A DNA stretch of 64,000 nucleotides from positions 1 through 64,000 of the forward strand of contig CAVFXQ010000008.1 in assembly GCA_963626555.1 (NCBI GenBank). Direction: 5' to 3'. Numbering within the stretch: the stretch's first letter is position 1; the number at the start of each line of letters is the position of its first letter. Shown here one piece after another: positions 1-8,975 of this stretch. Under the pieces are notes generated by a model, which saw only the letters and a list, made by a program, of their open reading frames with translations, was not told the origin of the DNA and searched no databases. This stretch comes from UBA1181 sp963626555. Lineage in GTDB: Bacteria; Bacteroidota; Bacteroidia; Bacteroidales; Paludibacteraceae. The translations under genes were made by a program, and so were the position numbers.

Positions 1-1
1 C

Positions 2-3000
2 ACGAACGTACACGTCACGTTCCAAATCGAGCAGAGCGTGAAGTTGGAGATCAAGAAACTTGACGTAACTGTAACGATTGCAGGCCACAAGGGCGAAAAG
101 GTCTACAACGGTAAAACACAATCTCTCACTGGCTACGACTTCAGTTCAACGAGCGACCTATATACGACGCTTGACTTTGATTACAAGGGCGATTCTATAG
201 CTCAAGGTACGACAGTCGACACTTATCCTATGGTTTTGAAGAAGACGGATTTTGAGAATAAAAACGCCAACTTCACTGTAACATTCACGATTGAAAATGG
301 AGAGTTGGAGATAACTCCATACACGGATAAGGTTGTTGTGACGATTTCAGAAAACTCTGGTGCAGAGGTGTTTGATGGTAAAGAACATCAAATCACGGGC
401 TTTACCGCTGCTTCTGGCAACGAGTTATATGACATAAACGTGGAGAACATCTACTCTTACGTTGGCTCTAAATCGGATTCAATCGCGAAGGGTACAGACG
501 TCGGTTCCTACGATATGCAACTTCGTTCTTCTGATTTCAAGAACAATAATGAAAACTTTGCAAATGTAGAGTTTGTGGTAGTTGACGGTAAGTTGGAAAT
601 TACTCCAAAATTGGATGTCGTTGTGTCAATTGTTGGAAACACAGGAACGAGGGTCTATGACGGAACAACGAAAACGGTTTCTGGCTATAGTTTCTCGACG
701 AACTTTGATGGCTATGATGAGACTTGCTTCAAGTTCACTGGCGATAGCGTTGTTGATGGTGTCGATGTTAAAGTCTACAATATGAATCTTGTTGAAAAAC
801 AATTTGTTAACCTCAACAAGAATTTTGACAATGTGTCTTTTGTCGTTACCGATGGTTGGTTGGAGATTGTTCCTATTGGCACTTCTATTATCATCATTCC
901 AGATGATTCTACGAAACTCTATGACGGAACTCCTCTTGTTCAACCTTCGTTCACCTACACGAATGGAGTTTTAGTAGAGGGCGATTCTCTGGCTGTTGAG
1001 ATGGCATCTTCCATCACTGAAGTTGGAACGATTGCTAACGTAGTGAAGAGTTACAAAGTGCTTCGTGGTACGGATGATGTGACGAATAACTATACATTTG
1101 CAACTCCAGAAAAAGGCACTTTGACAGTTACGAAACGTTCTATCACGCTCTCTTCCTTGGATGACGCTCGTATCTACGACGGTAAACCTTTGAATGCAGA
1201 GACTGTTACGGTTGGTGGCGATGGATGGGCATTGCGTGAGTTGAACAATCTTGAGACAGGTGATTTGTTCTATAATTTCAAGAATAAATTGACGGATGTG
1301 GGTTCTGTGTTTAACGAGTTTACAGTAGATGCAAAGTCAGTAGGTATGCTTGATAGCGTTCTACACAACTATAATATAGAATATGCTTACGGAACACTTG
1401 AAATTACGAAGCGAAGTATCATTCTTGCTTCAATGGATTCTACTCGCATGTATGATGGAACTCCTCTTACATACGACTCTGTACAAGTTCGAGGAAATGG
1501 ATTTGCAGAGAATGAGGGAGCGACTTACGATGTTAAGGGTACGATTACAAATGTAGGTTCTGTAGATAATATATTCGCTTACACTTTCAATGATAATACA
1601 AAAGAGAGCAATTATGACGTAGAGATTATCTATGGGAAGTTGGTCATTGTCCCTGACTCAACGGTTGAAGTGACAATCATTGAACGTACTGATACCTTTA
1701 CCTATAACGGAACGGTTCAACAGTTGGATGGTTACGATTTTACAACTAACTCAAAGACCTATACTGGTGCTGATTTCCAATATAGTGGAGAGGCGCATTC
1801 TGAGGGTCGTGATGTTGGATCTTATCCAATGAATGTAGATCAAACTTTGTTCTCAAATGTTAATGCAAACTATAAGAATGTTAAATTCATTGTGGTTGAC
1901 CAAGACTTGGTAATAAAGCCGTTGACGGGTGTCATTGTAACAATTGAAGAGAAGGGCGCCGTATATGAATATGACGGAGAAGAACATAGAATGTGTGGTT
2001 ACACGTTCCACTCAGATAATGAATTGTATTCTTCTGTAGATGTTGCTTTGACGGTTGAAGGTAAGGATTGTGTCTCTGGTACGAATGTCGGTGTCTATCA
2101 TCCGACAATGACAGAGGAAGATTTTGTCAATAAAAATACGAACTTTGAAAAGGTGGTTTTCCATTTGAAAAAGGATTCTTTGGTCATCACTCCTAAGAAA
2201 GATGTTGTTGTAACGATTACGGAACATGACGGAACGGCAGTCTTTGATGGAGCGCAACATTCAGTAACAGGTTATGATTTTGCTTCGTCAACGGATCTCT
2301 ATCTTGAAGAGTTCTTCCATTTTACAGGAGATTCAACAACCGTGGGTACGGATGTGGGAAGTTACGGAATGAATTTGCAGCCTGAAGAATTCGTCAATGA
2401 CAATGAAAACTTTGTAAATGTTCAATTCGTTATCAAGCATGATTCTTTGAGAATAACGCCTAACGAGGATTTGATCATCTACATTACTCTTCATGGTGAT
2501 ACGGTTGAGTATGATGGAAAAGAACATTCGGTTACAGGTTTTGATGTCACAGAAATCTCGCATTCTTCTTTCAGTAAAGAGGATTTGAAATTTGTTGGAA
2601 CAAAAGCTGATTCTACCGCTACTCGTATGGATGTAGGTGTGACGACGATGAATGTCACAAGCGCAAGTTTTGAGAATCTTAACAAGAATTTCTCTAACGT
2701 GACCTATGTGATTGATAAACATTCGATGGTTATAACGCCTCGGCTTGGTGTTGAGGTAGTGATTGTTGAACATACCGACACCTTTACATACGATGGAGAA
2801 ATCCATGCTGTGGCTGGCTACGATGTAAAGATTGAAGATCCTTTATTGAAGAAAGAGGATATTGTGTTTGATGGAGTTGCTACAGTCACCGGTACAGATG
2901 CAGGTTCATATCCTATGAACCTCAATGAGGGTGATTTCTCTGTTAAAAACAAGAATTTTGAAAATGTTCAATTTTCTATTATACACAAAGATTTAGTCAT

Positions 3001-4276
3001 TAATCCGTTGGATGGCGTAGTTGTAACGATTATCGGAAAAACAGATACCGTTGTTTATAATGGTGTTCCTCATTCATTGCGCGGATATAGCCGTCAGGTT
3101 TTGAATGGATTATATGATTTGGAAAAAGATATTTTGGCTAATACGGAGAATCGTGTTGCGACAGGTACTGCGGCAGGTAAATATTTTATGAACCTTGATC
3201 CTGCTGATTTCCAGAATATCAACCCTAACTTTACCAATGTCCAGTTCATTGTTGTAGATGGGTATGTTGTCATTGAAAGGTTGAGTGTTGAAATCAATGT
3301 GTGGGCTGCAAGCGACTATAAGACTTACGATGGCACTCCTTTGACGAACTCTGGTTACACATACGACCGCGACATTATGCAGCAAGTGGCAGAAGGTAAT
3401 ATTTTGAAGGCGGAAATTGAGGGTTCTATCACTAATGTTGGTGTCGAAGCAAATAGGGTTGTTTCTTACAAAATCTATGATGCGAATGACAACGATGTGA
3501 CAGACAGCTACGAAAATGTTATTCTCCACGATGGAGAGTTAACGATTATCGGAAGAAGGGTTGTTATTACTTCTCTTTCGGCTGAGAAGGAATATGATGG
3601 AAAACCTTTGACATACGATTCTGTATATGTATCGGATGGCGTTTTTGCAGATGAAGATTTGGAATACGAATTCATCGGGTCGCAAACAACGGTTGGATCT
3701 TCTGAAAATCTCTTTGAAGTACATTTCTTGAACGAGGATGTTGCAGCTAACTATAGTGTCATTTTGGAATATGGTACTTTGACGGTTACTCCAAATAGTA
3801 CTCCAATCGACATTGTCGCAAGCAGCGCAGAGAAGTATTATGATAAGACACCATTGACTGATTCTACTTTCGCATTTACGCCAGGTGTCTTGGCAGATGG
3901 TGATTCATTGGTTGTTACCGTGGAAGGTTCTATCACTGAGGTAGGCACTGAAGAAAATAAAATAGTGGATTACTACATTTTTAATGTCGAAACAGGTGAA
4001 GATAGAACAGAAAATTATACCTTTGGAGAGATTATCAATGGTAAGTTGGAAATCCTTTATGTTGAGACGCCGTACGTTGTCTATGGTGATAAGATGAAAA
4101 TTATCTTTAAAGATGTTCATGCACCATGTCGCGCCTACAATGTTATTGGACAGGGTGTTCACGAAGGTACAAAACAGTTCTATGCCGACGACTATTTAGA
4201 ACTTCCTGTCAGTCGTGCCGGTGTCTATATTGTAAGAATCTTAGGAAAGACGATAAAGGTCTTGGTTCATGATTAG
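2..4276 (+). CDS. MBG-repeat secreted protein with T9SS-type C-terminus (5' truncated)
   Basis: The reading frame is open from base 2. The GTG at 38 lies inside a repeat, so the gene continues beyond the left edge. The visible chain is a partial repeat followed by fifteen complete Ig-like modules of about 80-90 residues. Nine follow the pattern YDGxxHSVTGYDF, then GTDVGSYPMNL, then NxNFxNVxFxV. Six are of the YDGTPLT type ending in GxLTVT; the order is three of the first, three of the second, six of the first and three of the second. These match MBG/YDG-type beta-sandwich modules of bacterial surface proteins. The last ~55 residues (YNVIGQGV, then GVYIVRILGKTIKVLV) resemble a short T9SS type A sorting domain, which directs outer-membrane export and surface anchoring. 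A strong hairpin terminator follows 50 bp downstream. Likely role is surface adhesin or stalk, by inference; the ligand is unknown. Confidence 0.85.
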   Translation, partial: TNVHVTFQIEQSVKLEIKKLDVTVTIAGHKGEKVYNGKTQSLTGYDFSSTSDLYTTLDFDYKGDSIAQGTTVDTYPMVLKKTDFENKNANFTVTFTIENGELEITPYTDKVVVTISENSGAEVFDGKEHQITGFTAASGNELYDINVENIYSYVGSKSDSIAKGTDVGSYDMQLRSSDFKNNNENFANVEFVVVDGKLEITPKLDVVVSIVGNTGTRVYDGTTKTVSGYSFSTNFDGYDETCFKFTGDSVVDGVDVKVYNMNLVEKQFVNLNKNFDNVSFVVTDGWLEIVPIGTSIIIIPDDSTKLYDGTPLVQPSFTYTNGVLVEGDSLAVEMASSITEVGTIANVVKSYKVLRGTDDVTNNYTFATPEKGTLTVTKRSITLSSLDDARIYDGKPLNAETVTVGGDGWALRELNNLETGDLFYNFKNKLTDVGSVFNEFTVDAKSVGMLDSVLHNYNIEYAYGTLEITKRSIILASMDSTRMYDGTPLTYDSVQVRGNGFAENEGATYDVKGTITNVGSVDNIFAYTFNDNTKESNYDVEIIYGKLVIVPDSTVEVTIIERTDTFTYNGTVQQLDGYDFTTNSKTYTGADFQYSGEAHSEGRDVGSYPMNVDQTLFSNVNANYKNVKFIVVDQDLVIKPLTGVIVTIEEKGAVYEYDGEEHRMCGYTFHSDNELYSSVDVALTVEGKDCVSGTNVGVYHPTMTEEDFVNKNTNFEKVVFHLKKDSLVITPKKDVVVTITEHDGTAVFDGAQHSVTGYDFASSTDLYLEEFFHFTGDSTTVGTDVGSYGMNLQPEEFVNDNENFVNVQFVIKHDSLRITPNEDLIIYITLHGDTVEYDGKEHSVTGFDVTEISHSSFSKEDLKFVGTKADSTATRMDVGVTTMNVTSASFENLNKNFSNVTYVIDKHSMVITPRLGVEVVIVEHTDTFTYDGEIHAVAGYDVKIEDPLLKKEDIVFDGVATVTGTDAGSYPMNLNEGDFSVKNKNFENVQFSIIHKDLVINPLDGVVVTIIGKTDTVVYNGVPHSLRGYSRQVLNGLYDLEKDILANTENRVATGTAAGKYFMNLDPADFQNINPNFTNVQFIVVDGYVVIERLSVEINVWAASDYKTYDGTPLTNSGYTYDRDIMQQVAEGNILKAEIEGSITNVGVEANRVVSYKIYDANDNDVTDSYENVILHDGELTIIGRRVVITSLSAEKEYDGKPLTYDSVYVSDGVFADEDLEYEFIGSQTTVGSSENLFEVHFLNEDVAANYSVILEYGTLTVTPNSTPIDIVASSAEKYYDKTPLTDSTFAFTPGVLADGDSLVVTVEGSITEVGTEENKIVDYYIFNVETGEDRTENYTFGEIINGKLEILYVETPYVVYGDKMKIIFKDVHAPCRAYNVIGQGVHEGTKQFYADDYLELPVSRAGVYIVRILGKTIKVLVHD
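59..4050 (+). repeat. Tandem MBG-type protein repeats (15 modules, two subtypes)
   Basis: The repeats are visible in the protein, not as exact DNA repeats, so they have diverged by substitution. Subtype 1 keeps the V-x-I-x-E start, a YDG or YNG turn and the NxNFxNVxF strand. Subtype 2 keeps YDGTPLT and GSITxVG. Subtypes occur in blocks rather than alternating, which suggests segmental duplication of neighbouring modules. Confidence 0.8.
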
Positions 4277-4326
4277 AAAGGAAAAAACGGATATTTCATA
4301 ATTTTTAAATTTTTAGTTTTTGTGTT

Positions 4327-4359
4327 CCGTGCTGCTCGTGAGAGTAGCACGGTTTTTTT
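4327..4359 (+). terminator. Rho-independent terminator after the MBG-repeat gene
   Basis: An 11-bp stem (CCGTGCTGCTC with GAGTAGCACGG, one G-U pair) with a 4-nt loop is followed by seven T residues. Confidence 0.9.
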
Positions 4360-4505
4360 ATATACATTGCTTTTCAATAAGTCTGGGGGCATGACACCAT
4401 AGCTTTGTATGTTAAAAAACATTATTATAGAGACATAGAATGATTCCGACAAGAAAAATGAAACACAAAAAAATGTAATTTTGTCTATGTGTAAAAAGAT
4501 GTAAA

Positions 4506-5261
4506 ATGAAGAACGAAAAGTTAAGTAGGAAAGATAGAGTGGTGTCTTTCGTTTGGCAGCATGTTTGGTTGCTGGTTTCCTTGTATATTATGACGGTGGG
4601 GGTTGCAGTTTGTGTCCGTTCTATGTTAGGATCAAGTGTCATTTCTGTGATTCCTTATGTTATGCAAGATGCAGGTGTTGAAGGATTTGTCCCTCAGTGG
4701 ACAATAGGTCAGTACACTTGGTTGATGAACTGTCTTTTAGTTGTCGGTCAGATTATCGTTCTACGGAAGGATTTCGAGTTAGTACAATTATTTCAACTCT
4801 TGGTGGGTTTTGTCTTTGGGTCTTTTATTGATATCAATATGTTGTTTACTTCGTGGATGAAAGATCTAAATCTTTGGCAGGAGATTCTTGCGCAAGTCTC
4901 AGGGTGTACGATTTTGGCGTATGGCATTGCTATGGAGGTGAGATGTGGTTCTGTAACGATGCCAGGTGAGGGATTGCCAGTTGCTATTAGTCGTAAGATA
5001 GGTAAAGATTTCCCTAAAGTGAAAATACTTGTGGACATTTCCTTAGTGGCTATTGGTGTTATCCTCTGCTTTGTTTTCTTTGGTAAGTGGTTGACTCATA
5101 TCATTGGTGTTGGAACTCTTTTCGCTATGATTTATGTAGGATTTATGGTGAGGATGTCAGGAAAAACCTTAGGTTGGTTCAACCGTGTTTTAGGTTATCG
5201 ACCAGGCTTCAGAAGATATGTCTATGGATTAGCTCGTTTCATCAAGCGTGAAAATGGTTGA
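4506..5261 (+). CDS. YczE/YitT-like integral membrane protein (DUF6198-type)
   Basis: This 251-residue polytopic membrane protein has about six hydrophobic segments. It begins with a basic cytosolic stretch (MKNEKLSRKDR), and the first helix starts near residue 16. The segment GVAVCVRSMLGSSVISVIPY resembles the N-terminal signature of YczE/YyaS/YitT-like proteins (a membrane helix followed by a small-residue Gly/Ser motif), and VTMPGEGLPVAISRK fits their second conserved stretch. The substrate of this family is not established; roles in ion or small-molecule transport have been proposed. It is monocistronic by spacing: a terminator lies upstream and 166 bp separate it from the next gene. A TAATTTTG element at 4476-4483 could be the -7 box, but no clear -33 box sits at the right distance. 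Confidence 0.7.
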   Translation: MKNEKLSRKDRVVSFVWQHVWLLVSLYIMTVGVAVCVRSMLGSSVISVIPYVMQDAGVEGFVPQWTIGQYTWLMNCLLVVGQIIVLRKDFELVQLFQLLVGFVFGSFIDINMLFTSWMKDLNLWQEILAQVSGCTILAYGIAMEVRCGSVTMPGEGLPVAISRKIGKDFPKVKILVDISLVAIGVILCFVFFGKWLTHIIGVGTLFAMIYVGFMVRMSGKTLGWFNRVLGYRPGFRRYVYGLARFIKRENG

Positions 5262-5427
5262 TAAAAATAAAATAAAAAAAGCCTAAAAATTTCTTCGTGT
5301 GCGAAAAAAGAACTTTATTTGCAATGCTCTATGTGCGTGTGGGAGGAAAGGTGCGAAGAAAAGGCGAAAAGCATTGGAGTTGCTAGTTTAGAAGAAGAAT
5401 ATTTAATAACAAAAAAAGTAAAGTTTT

Positions 5428-6897
5428 ATGAAGAAATTAGGTTTACTCGCGATCGCAGGTCTTACTGCAGTAGGTAGCCTTTCTGCTGCTCCTTACTACG
5501 TTATCAAGGACGGAGAATTGCAGAATGGAGTCATTGAAATGGAATACGGCGCAAAGGTTACTGCGTTTGACCATTTTGAGTATGGTGTAACTGGTCCGGA
5601 CGGAGAAAAGACAGCAGCTTACAAGCACGAAGATAGCTTTAAGGAGGTTCGCTTTGACTTGACAAAGGCAACTTCTATGCCAAGTGCAAAGACTCATTGG
5701 ATCATGGGTGTGGAGTATGCTATTTCTGAGGAGTTCGTTGCAAATGCAGAAGATGATACATACGGAGTTTTTGATGGAAAGAAACCAAATATTCAAATTG
5801 GTGTATTCAGCCCAAGCTTGATGGATGAGGATGAGCCTACAATCGCAAACGATAAAGCAGAGGGTTTCGTTGCTGTTGATGCAAAGTTTGCTTTGGATGG
5901 TTCTGGTGATTACATGGCTTCTAATACTTATTTCATTGCAAAGAAAGAGTTGTACATTAACCCTAACTCATTCGATCAAGTTGGTGTGATGATTTTCTCT
6001 TTCTTACGTGAGTACGCTGGTGTTTGCACTCCTGGATACATCAAGAACCTTTGGTTCGAGGAGTCAGGATCTGTAAGACCATTCTACGCTGAGGATTTCC
6101 AAGGTGTTGGTGCTGCTCGTTTCGCTACTTATTCTTCTGCTTCATTGAAGAATCTTCCAGCTACATCATTTGCAGGTGGCTACGCATTCACTTCAGCTGG
6201 TGCTGTAAAGACTGGTCGTGTATGGCAAGAGGATGGAAAGGATGCTCCTTACTTTGATAGCGAATACACTTTGACTTTGGATGTTCCTACTTTTGCTGAG
6301 GCTAAGGCATCAGAAGAAGAACCAAAGTATATCAAGATTGAGAATATTACATTGCCTGCAAATGCTAGTAAAATCTACACAAGTGCACTTGTTAAGTGGG
6401 TTTATTCAGAGAAATTGCAAGAAGCATTTGATGCTGCTACTCTTGCAGAAAGACACATCCCTGCCACTTTGACTTTCAACGACGCTGCTGCAACTTCTGT
6501 TGAAATGTACCCTGGTGACTCTATCAACTACAACTGGGAGGTTAAGAAGTCTATTATTGATGTTCCAACTGGTGCAACTACTGTTTCTATTTCTTTCCAA
6601 CATGGTGATTTTGAATACTATGTTGATAATGTTGTTTTGTCAGCTGAGCCAAACGTAGGAAATGTGGAAGTTGATGCAGAGGCTAACGCTTTTGATGTAG
6701 TTGTTTACCCTAATCCTGCAACTGATGTAATCAATGTTTTGAACGCATCAAAGGTTGAAATTGTTAACTTGACTGGTAATGTTGTAGCAACTGCTAACGG
6801 TAGCCAAATCAATGTTTCTGCTCTTCCTGCAGGTCTTTACTTGGTTAAGGCTAATGTAAATGGTAAGGTTGTTGTTAAGACTGTCATCAAGAAATAA
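5428..6897 (+). CDS. Secreted protein with T9SS type A sorting domain
   Basis: This 489-residue exported protein has an N-terminal signal peptide (MKKLGLLAIAGLTAVGSLSAA, cleavage near residue 21). Residues ~22-410 are a beta-rich region without a family I can name. It may hold two jelly-roll-like halves: the second, after residue ~225, contains YSSASLKNLPATSF and ends with YYVDNVVLSAEP, which is typical of carbohydrate-binding-module-like folds. Residues ~425-489 are a textbook T9SS type A domain: VYPNPATDVINV, VNLTGNVV, LPAGLYLVK and a basic VVKTVIKK end. It should cross the outer membrane by T9SS and be released or bound to LPS. A terminator follows directly. Function beyond secretion is unknown. 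Confidence 0.9.
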   Translation: MKKLGLLAIAGLTAVGSLSAAPYYVIKDGELQNGVIEMEYGAKVTAFDHFEYGVTGPDGEKTAAYKHEDSFKEVRFDLTKATSMPSAKTHWIMGVEYAISEEFVANAEDDTYGVFDGKKPNIQIGVFSPSLMDEDEPTIANDKAEGFVAVDAKFALDGSGDYMASNTYFIAKKELYINPNSFDQVGVMIFSFLREYAGVCTPGYIKNLWFEESGSVRPFYAEDFQGVGAARFATYSSASLKNLPATSFAGGYAFTSAGAVKTGRVWQEDGKDAPYFDSEYTLTLDVPTFAEAKASEEEPKYIKIENITLPANASKIYTSALVKWVYSEKLQEAFDAATLAERHIPATLTFNDAAATSVEMYPGDSINYNWEVKKSIIDVPTGATTVSISFQHGDFEYYVDNVVLSAEPNVGNVEVDAEANAFDVVVYPNPATDVINVLNASKVEIVNLTGNVVATANGSQINVSALPAGLYLVKANVNGKVVVKTVIKK

Positions 6898-6925
6898 TTA
6901 GGTTTCTAATTAAGATTCTTATACA

Positions 6926-6957
6926 AGAGGGACGGCATTGGTCGTCCCTCTTTTTTT
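6926..6957 (+). terminator. Rho-independent terminator after the T9SS protein gene
   Basis: The stem AGAGGGACG pairs with CGTCCCTCT around an 8-nt loop and is followed by a T-run. Confidence 0.9.
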
Positions 6958-6997
6958 CTAATACATTATTATAATTTGCTTCGATATCCACAAGTGT

Positions 6998-7709
6998 ATG
7001 ACTCATAAACTTCTACAGGCCTTGCGTGAGCAGATGGAATCTCGACTCAAGGGCAGTATATATCACCGTACACAGGTTGAACTAACTTACAACTCTAATC
7101 ATATTGAGGGGAGTCGTTTGTCTAAAGAACAAACTCGCTTCATCTTTGAGACAAACACTTTATGCGCAACATCGGATCCAACTCGTATCGACGATATTAT
7201 TGAAACGGTTAACCATTTTTGTTGCGTTGACTATGTTATCAAACATGCTTCGGAAAAAATATCTGAGAAACATACCAAGGAACTTCATAGAATACTAAAG
7301 ACGGGAACATCCGATAGTGCGAAATCTTGGTTTGTAGTAGGAGATTACAAAAAATTACCGAATGAGGTAGGGGGAGAAGAAACAACACTTCCAGAGTATG
7401 TACATTCAGAGATGAAAAGTCTACTGTCTTGGTACAATGCACTTCAAACACCATCCTTGAGGATGTGTTAGACTTTCATGTGCGCTTTGAACGCATCCTT
7501 TCCAAGATGGTAATGGTAGGGTGGGTAGATTGTTGATGTTTTGGCAATGCTTGTATGCCGATATTGTGCCGTTCATCCTCACTGAGGATCTTCGCTATTT
7601 CTACTATCGTGGCTTGCAAAATTGGGGAAATATCAATGGATTCCTTACAGATACTTGTCTGACTGCGCAAGATGAATATCAAGAATGGCTTCGCTATTTC
7701 CGCATATAA
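6998..7709 (+). pseudogene. Fic-family AMP-transferase pseudogene (two frameshifts)
   Basis: The first frame (6998-7471) gives a normal Fic N-terminus. It includes the inhibitory-helix motif SNHIEG (residues 33-38, form [ST]xxxE[GN]) and the conserved NEVGGEETTLPE stretch, then stops early. Homology resumes one frame over from about 7456 (LEDVLDFHVRFERI), and again in the third frame from about 7499 (FQDGNGRVGRLLMF, through FLTDTCLTAQDEY to a TAA at 7709). Joined, these give a full-length protein of about 238 residues. The first shift equals one missing base near 7453-7457. The second equals four missing bases at 7495-7498, where ATCCATCC has become ATCC, deleting codons for the catalytic HP of HPFxxGNGR. 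The active site is therefore lost even apart from the stops. The 3' end overlaps the convergent O-antigen ligase gene by 16 bp. A sequencing or assembly error is the main alternative. Confidence 0.88.
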
Positions 7710-8953
7710 ACCTGTTTTATTGCACTGAATAACATTAGATATACTAAACAATATAATCGTGGCTGAAAGCCAGTGTGAAACACGTCAAAAAGCATCTGTA
7801 GAGAAAAACAGAATACGAATAGATTGATAAAGATTTGATTTTCTCCCCATCGAGTGAAAAATGGCAGTGCGAAGTTTAATATGAAAAGAAAAAGTCCAAC
7901 AAGACCAATTTGCATCCCTGTTTTCAGAAACTCATTATGGGGATGTATATGTGTAATATCGTGGTCTGGATATGTGGCATAAAATTCTTCCATGTAGTTT
8001 TTCTGAATTCCTTCGTCTTGTATTGCGTTTTTTGAGTAATCTTCCTTGTATGAGAAGACACCATGCCCGAAAATTGGCTTCTCTGCAATCGTTTTACACG
8101 CCACATGCCATAAATCATAACGAGGATTGTTTTTTATGTTTGTAGAGTCTTGAAATTTGTCCTTATTCAATACTATGATTCCTACAAATACGGTAAGAAC
8201 CGTCATAGCTATGATAGTCAACTTTTTCCCTATCTTTTGTGTCGCGTAACGAAGCAGAAAACTAAAGAGAATAACTATCAGTGTGATCAATCCTATTCTA
8301 CCGTCTGAAGCTGCAATCGCAAGGCAAAGAAGCACAATTAAAGTAGTGGTTAGAATTTTCTCCACCCGATTCATTTTTTCGTTGTGGAGGGAATATAAGC
8401 CCATTATGACAGCAATGTTGCGGTAAACATTGATAATCATGTGGGCTCCAAATTCTTGTGTCCTATAGTAATAGTAAATCTCAAATTGTCTCCAAAATTC
8501 AATTTCTTCACCTGGATACTGTTCTGCATATAGTTCTCGCCAAACATAGTTACTATAGACAATGATGTATAGGCTTACGAGGGACATCGTCCAAGCAATG
8601 TATTTTACTCTGATTTTTCCGAATATTCCCACGAGTCCTATTGCTCCATATATCAACATTGGTAGGTATGTTTCTGCTATGTCACCCCACTGTCGATTTG
8701 TATGCTTATCTGCGAGAGCGAAAATATTGATGACAAAAAAGAAGACGATAAAACTGACGAATGTCCAGTTTCTTTTATCCCATTGAAGATTTTTCCATCT
8801 TTGGTTGACAAAGAAATCTAAAAGATAAAGCCCTGCTGCGATATACAGGGCAATAAACTGGCGTTTTGAAAATCCCGTTGACATTGTTGCAATCAACGGG
8901 ATAAAGCCAATGGTAGACAGATTTTCAACCCAAAGTTTTATTTTCTCTGTCAT
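7694..8953 (-). CDS. O-antigen ligase family protein (Wzy_C/WaaL-like)
   Basis: This 419-residue polytopic membrane protein has roughly ten to twelve helices. The Wzy_C signatures are present in order: SDGRIGLITLIV near residue 215, NPRYDLWHVA and IFGHGVFSYKEDY near 280-300, and the periplasmic-loop motif HIHPHNEFLKTGMQIGLVGL near 345. The H-x-N-x-x-L pattern after a long periplasmic loop is typical of ligases and polymerases that transfer lipid-linked glycans. In T9SS organisms a WaaL homologue attaches O- and A-LPS to lipid A, and that LPS anchors the cargo proteins. The gene starts 22 bp after the carbamoyl-phosphate synthase stop on the same strand, with a purine-rich RBS (GAAGAAAAAAAG), so co-transcription is likely. 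A Wzy polymerase or another glycan ligase cannot be excluded. Confidence 0.85.
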   Translation of the reverse strand: MTEKIKLWVENLSTIGFIPLIATMSTGFSKRQFIALYIAAGLYLLDFFVNQRWKNLQWDKRNWTFVSFIVFFFVINIFALADKHTNRQWGDIAETYLPMLIYGAIGLVGIFGKIRVKYIAWTMSLVSLYIIVYSNYVWRELYAEQYPGEEIEFWRQFEIYYYYRTQEFGAHMIINVYRNIAVIMGLYSLHNEKMNRVEKILTTTLIVLLCLAIAASDGRIGLITLIVILFSFLLRYATQKIGKKLTIIAMTVLTVFVGIIVLNKDKFQDSTNIKNNPRYDLWHVACKTIAEKPIFGHGVFSYKEDYSKNAIQDEGIQKNYMEEFYATYPDHDITHIHPHNEFLKTGMQIGLVGLFLFILNFALPFFTRWGENQIFINLFVFCFSLQMLFDVFHTGFQPRLYCLVYLMLFSAIKQVYMRK

Positions 8954-8975
8954 CTTTTTTTCTTCAAATATTTTA

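Noticed and set aside
38..40. GTG at 38 as the start of the MBG-repeat gene
   Set aside because: The frame is open upstream and codes for the end of a preceding repeat, so this Val is internal.
2012..3724. Minus-strand frames of 60-157 codons in the MBG-repeat gene
   Set aside because: They repeat with the module period and are shadows of the plus-strand repeats.
6998..7471. Intact short Fic-like gene of 157 residues
   Set aside because: It stops before the HPFxxGNGR active site, and the missing part is present downstream in shifted frames, so it is the first part of a pseudogene.
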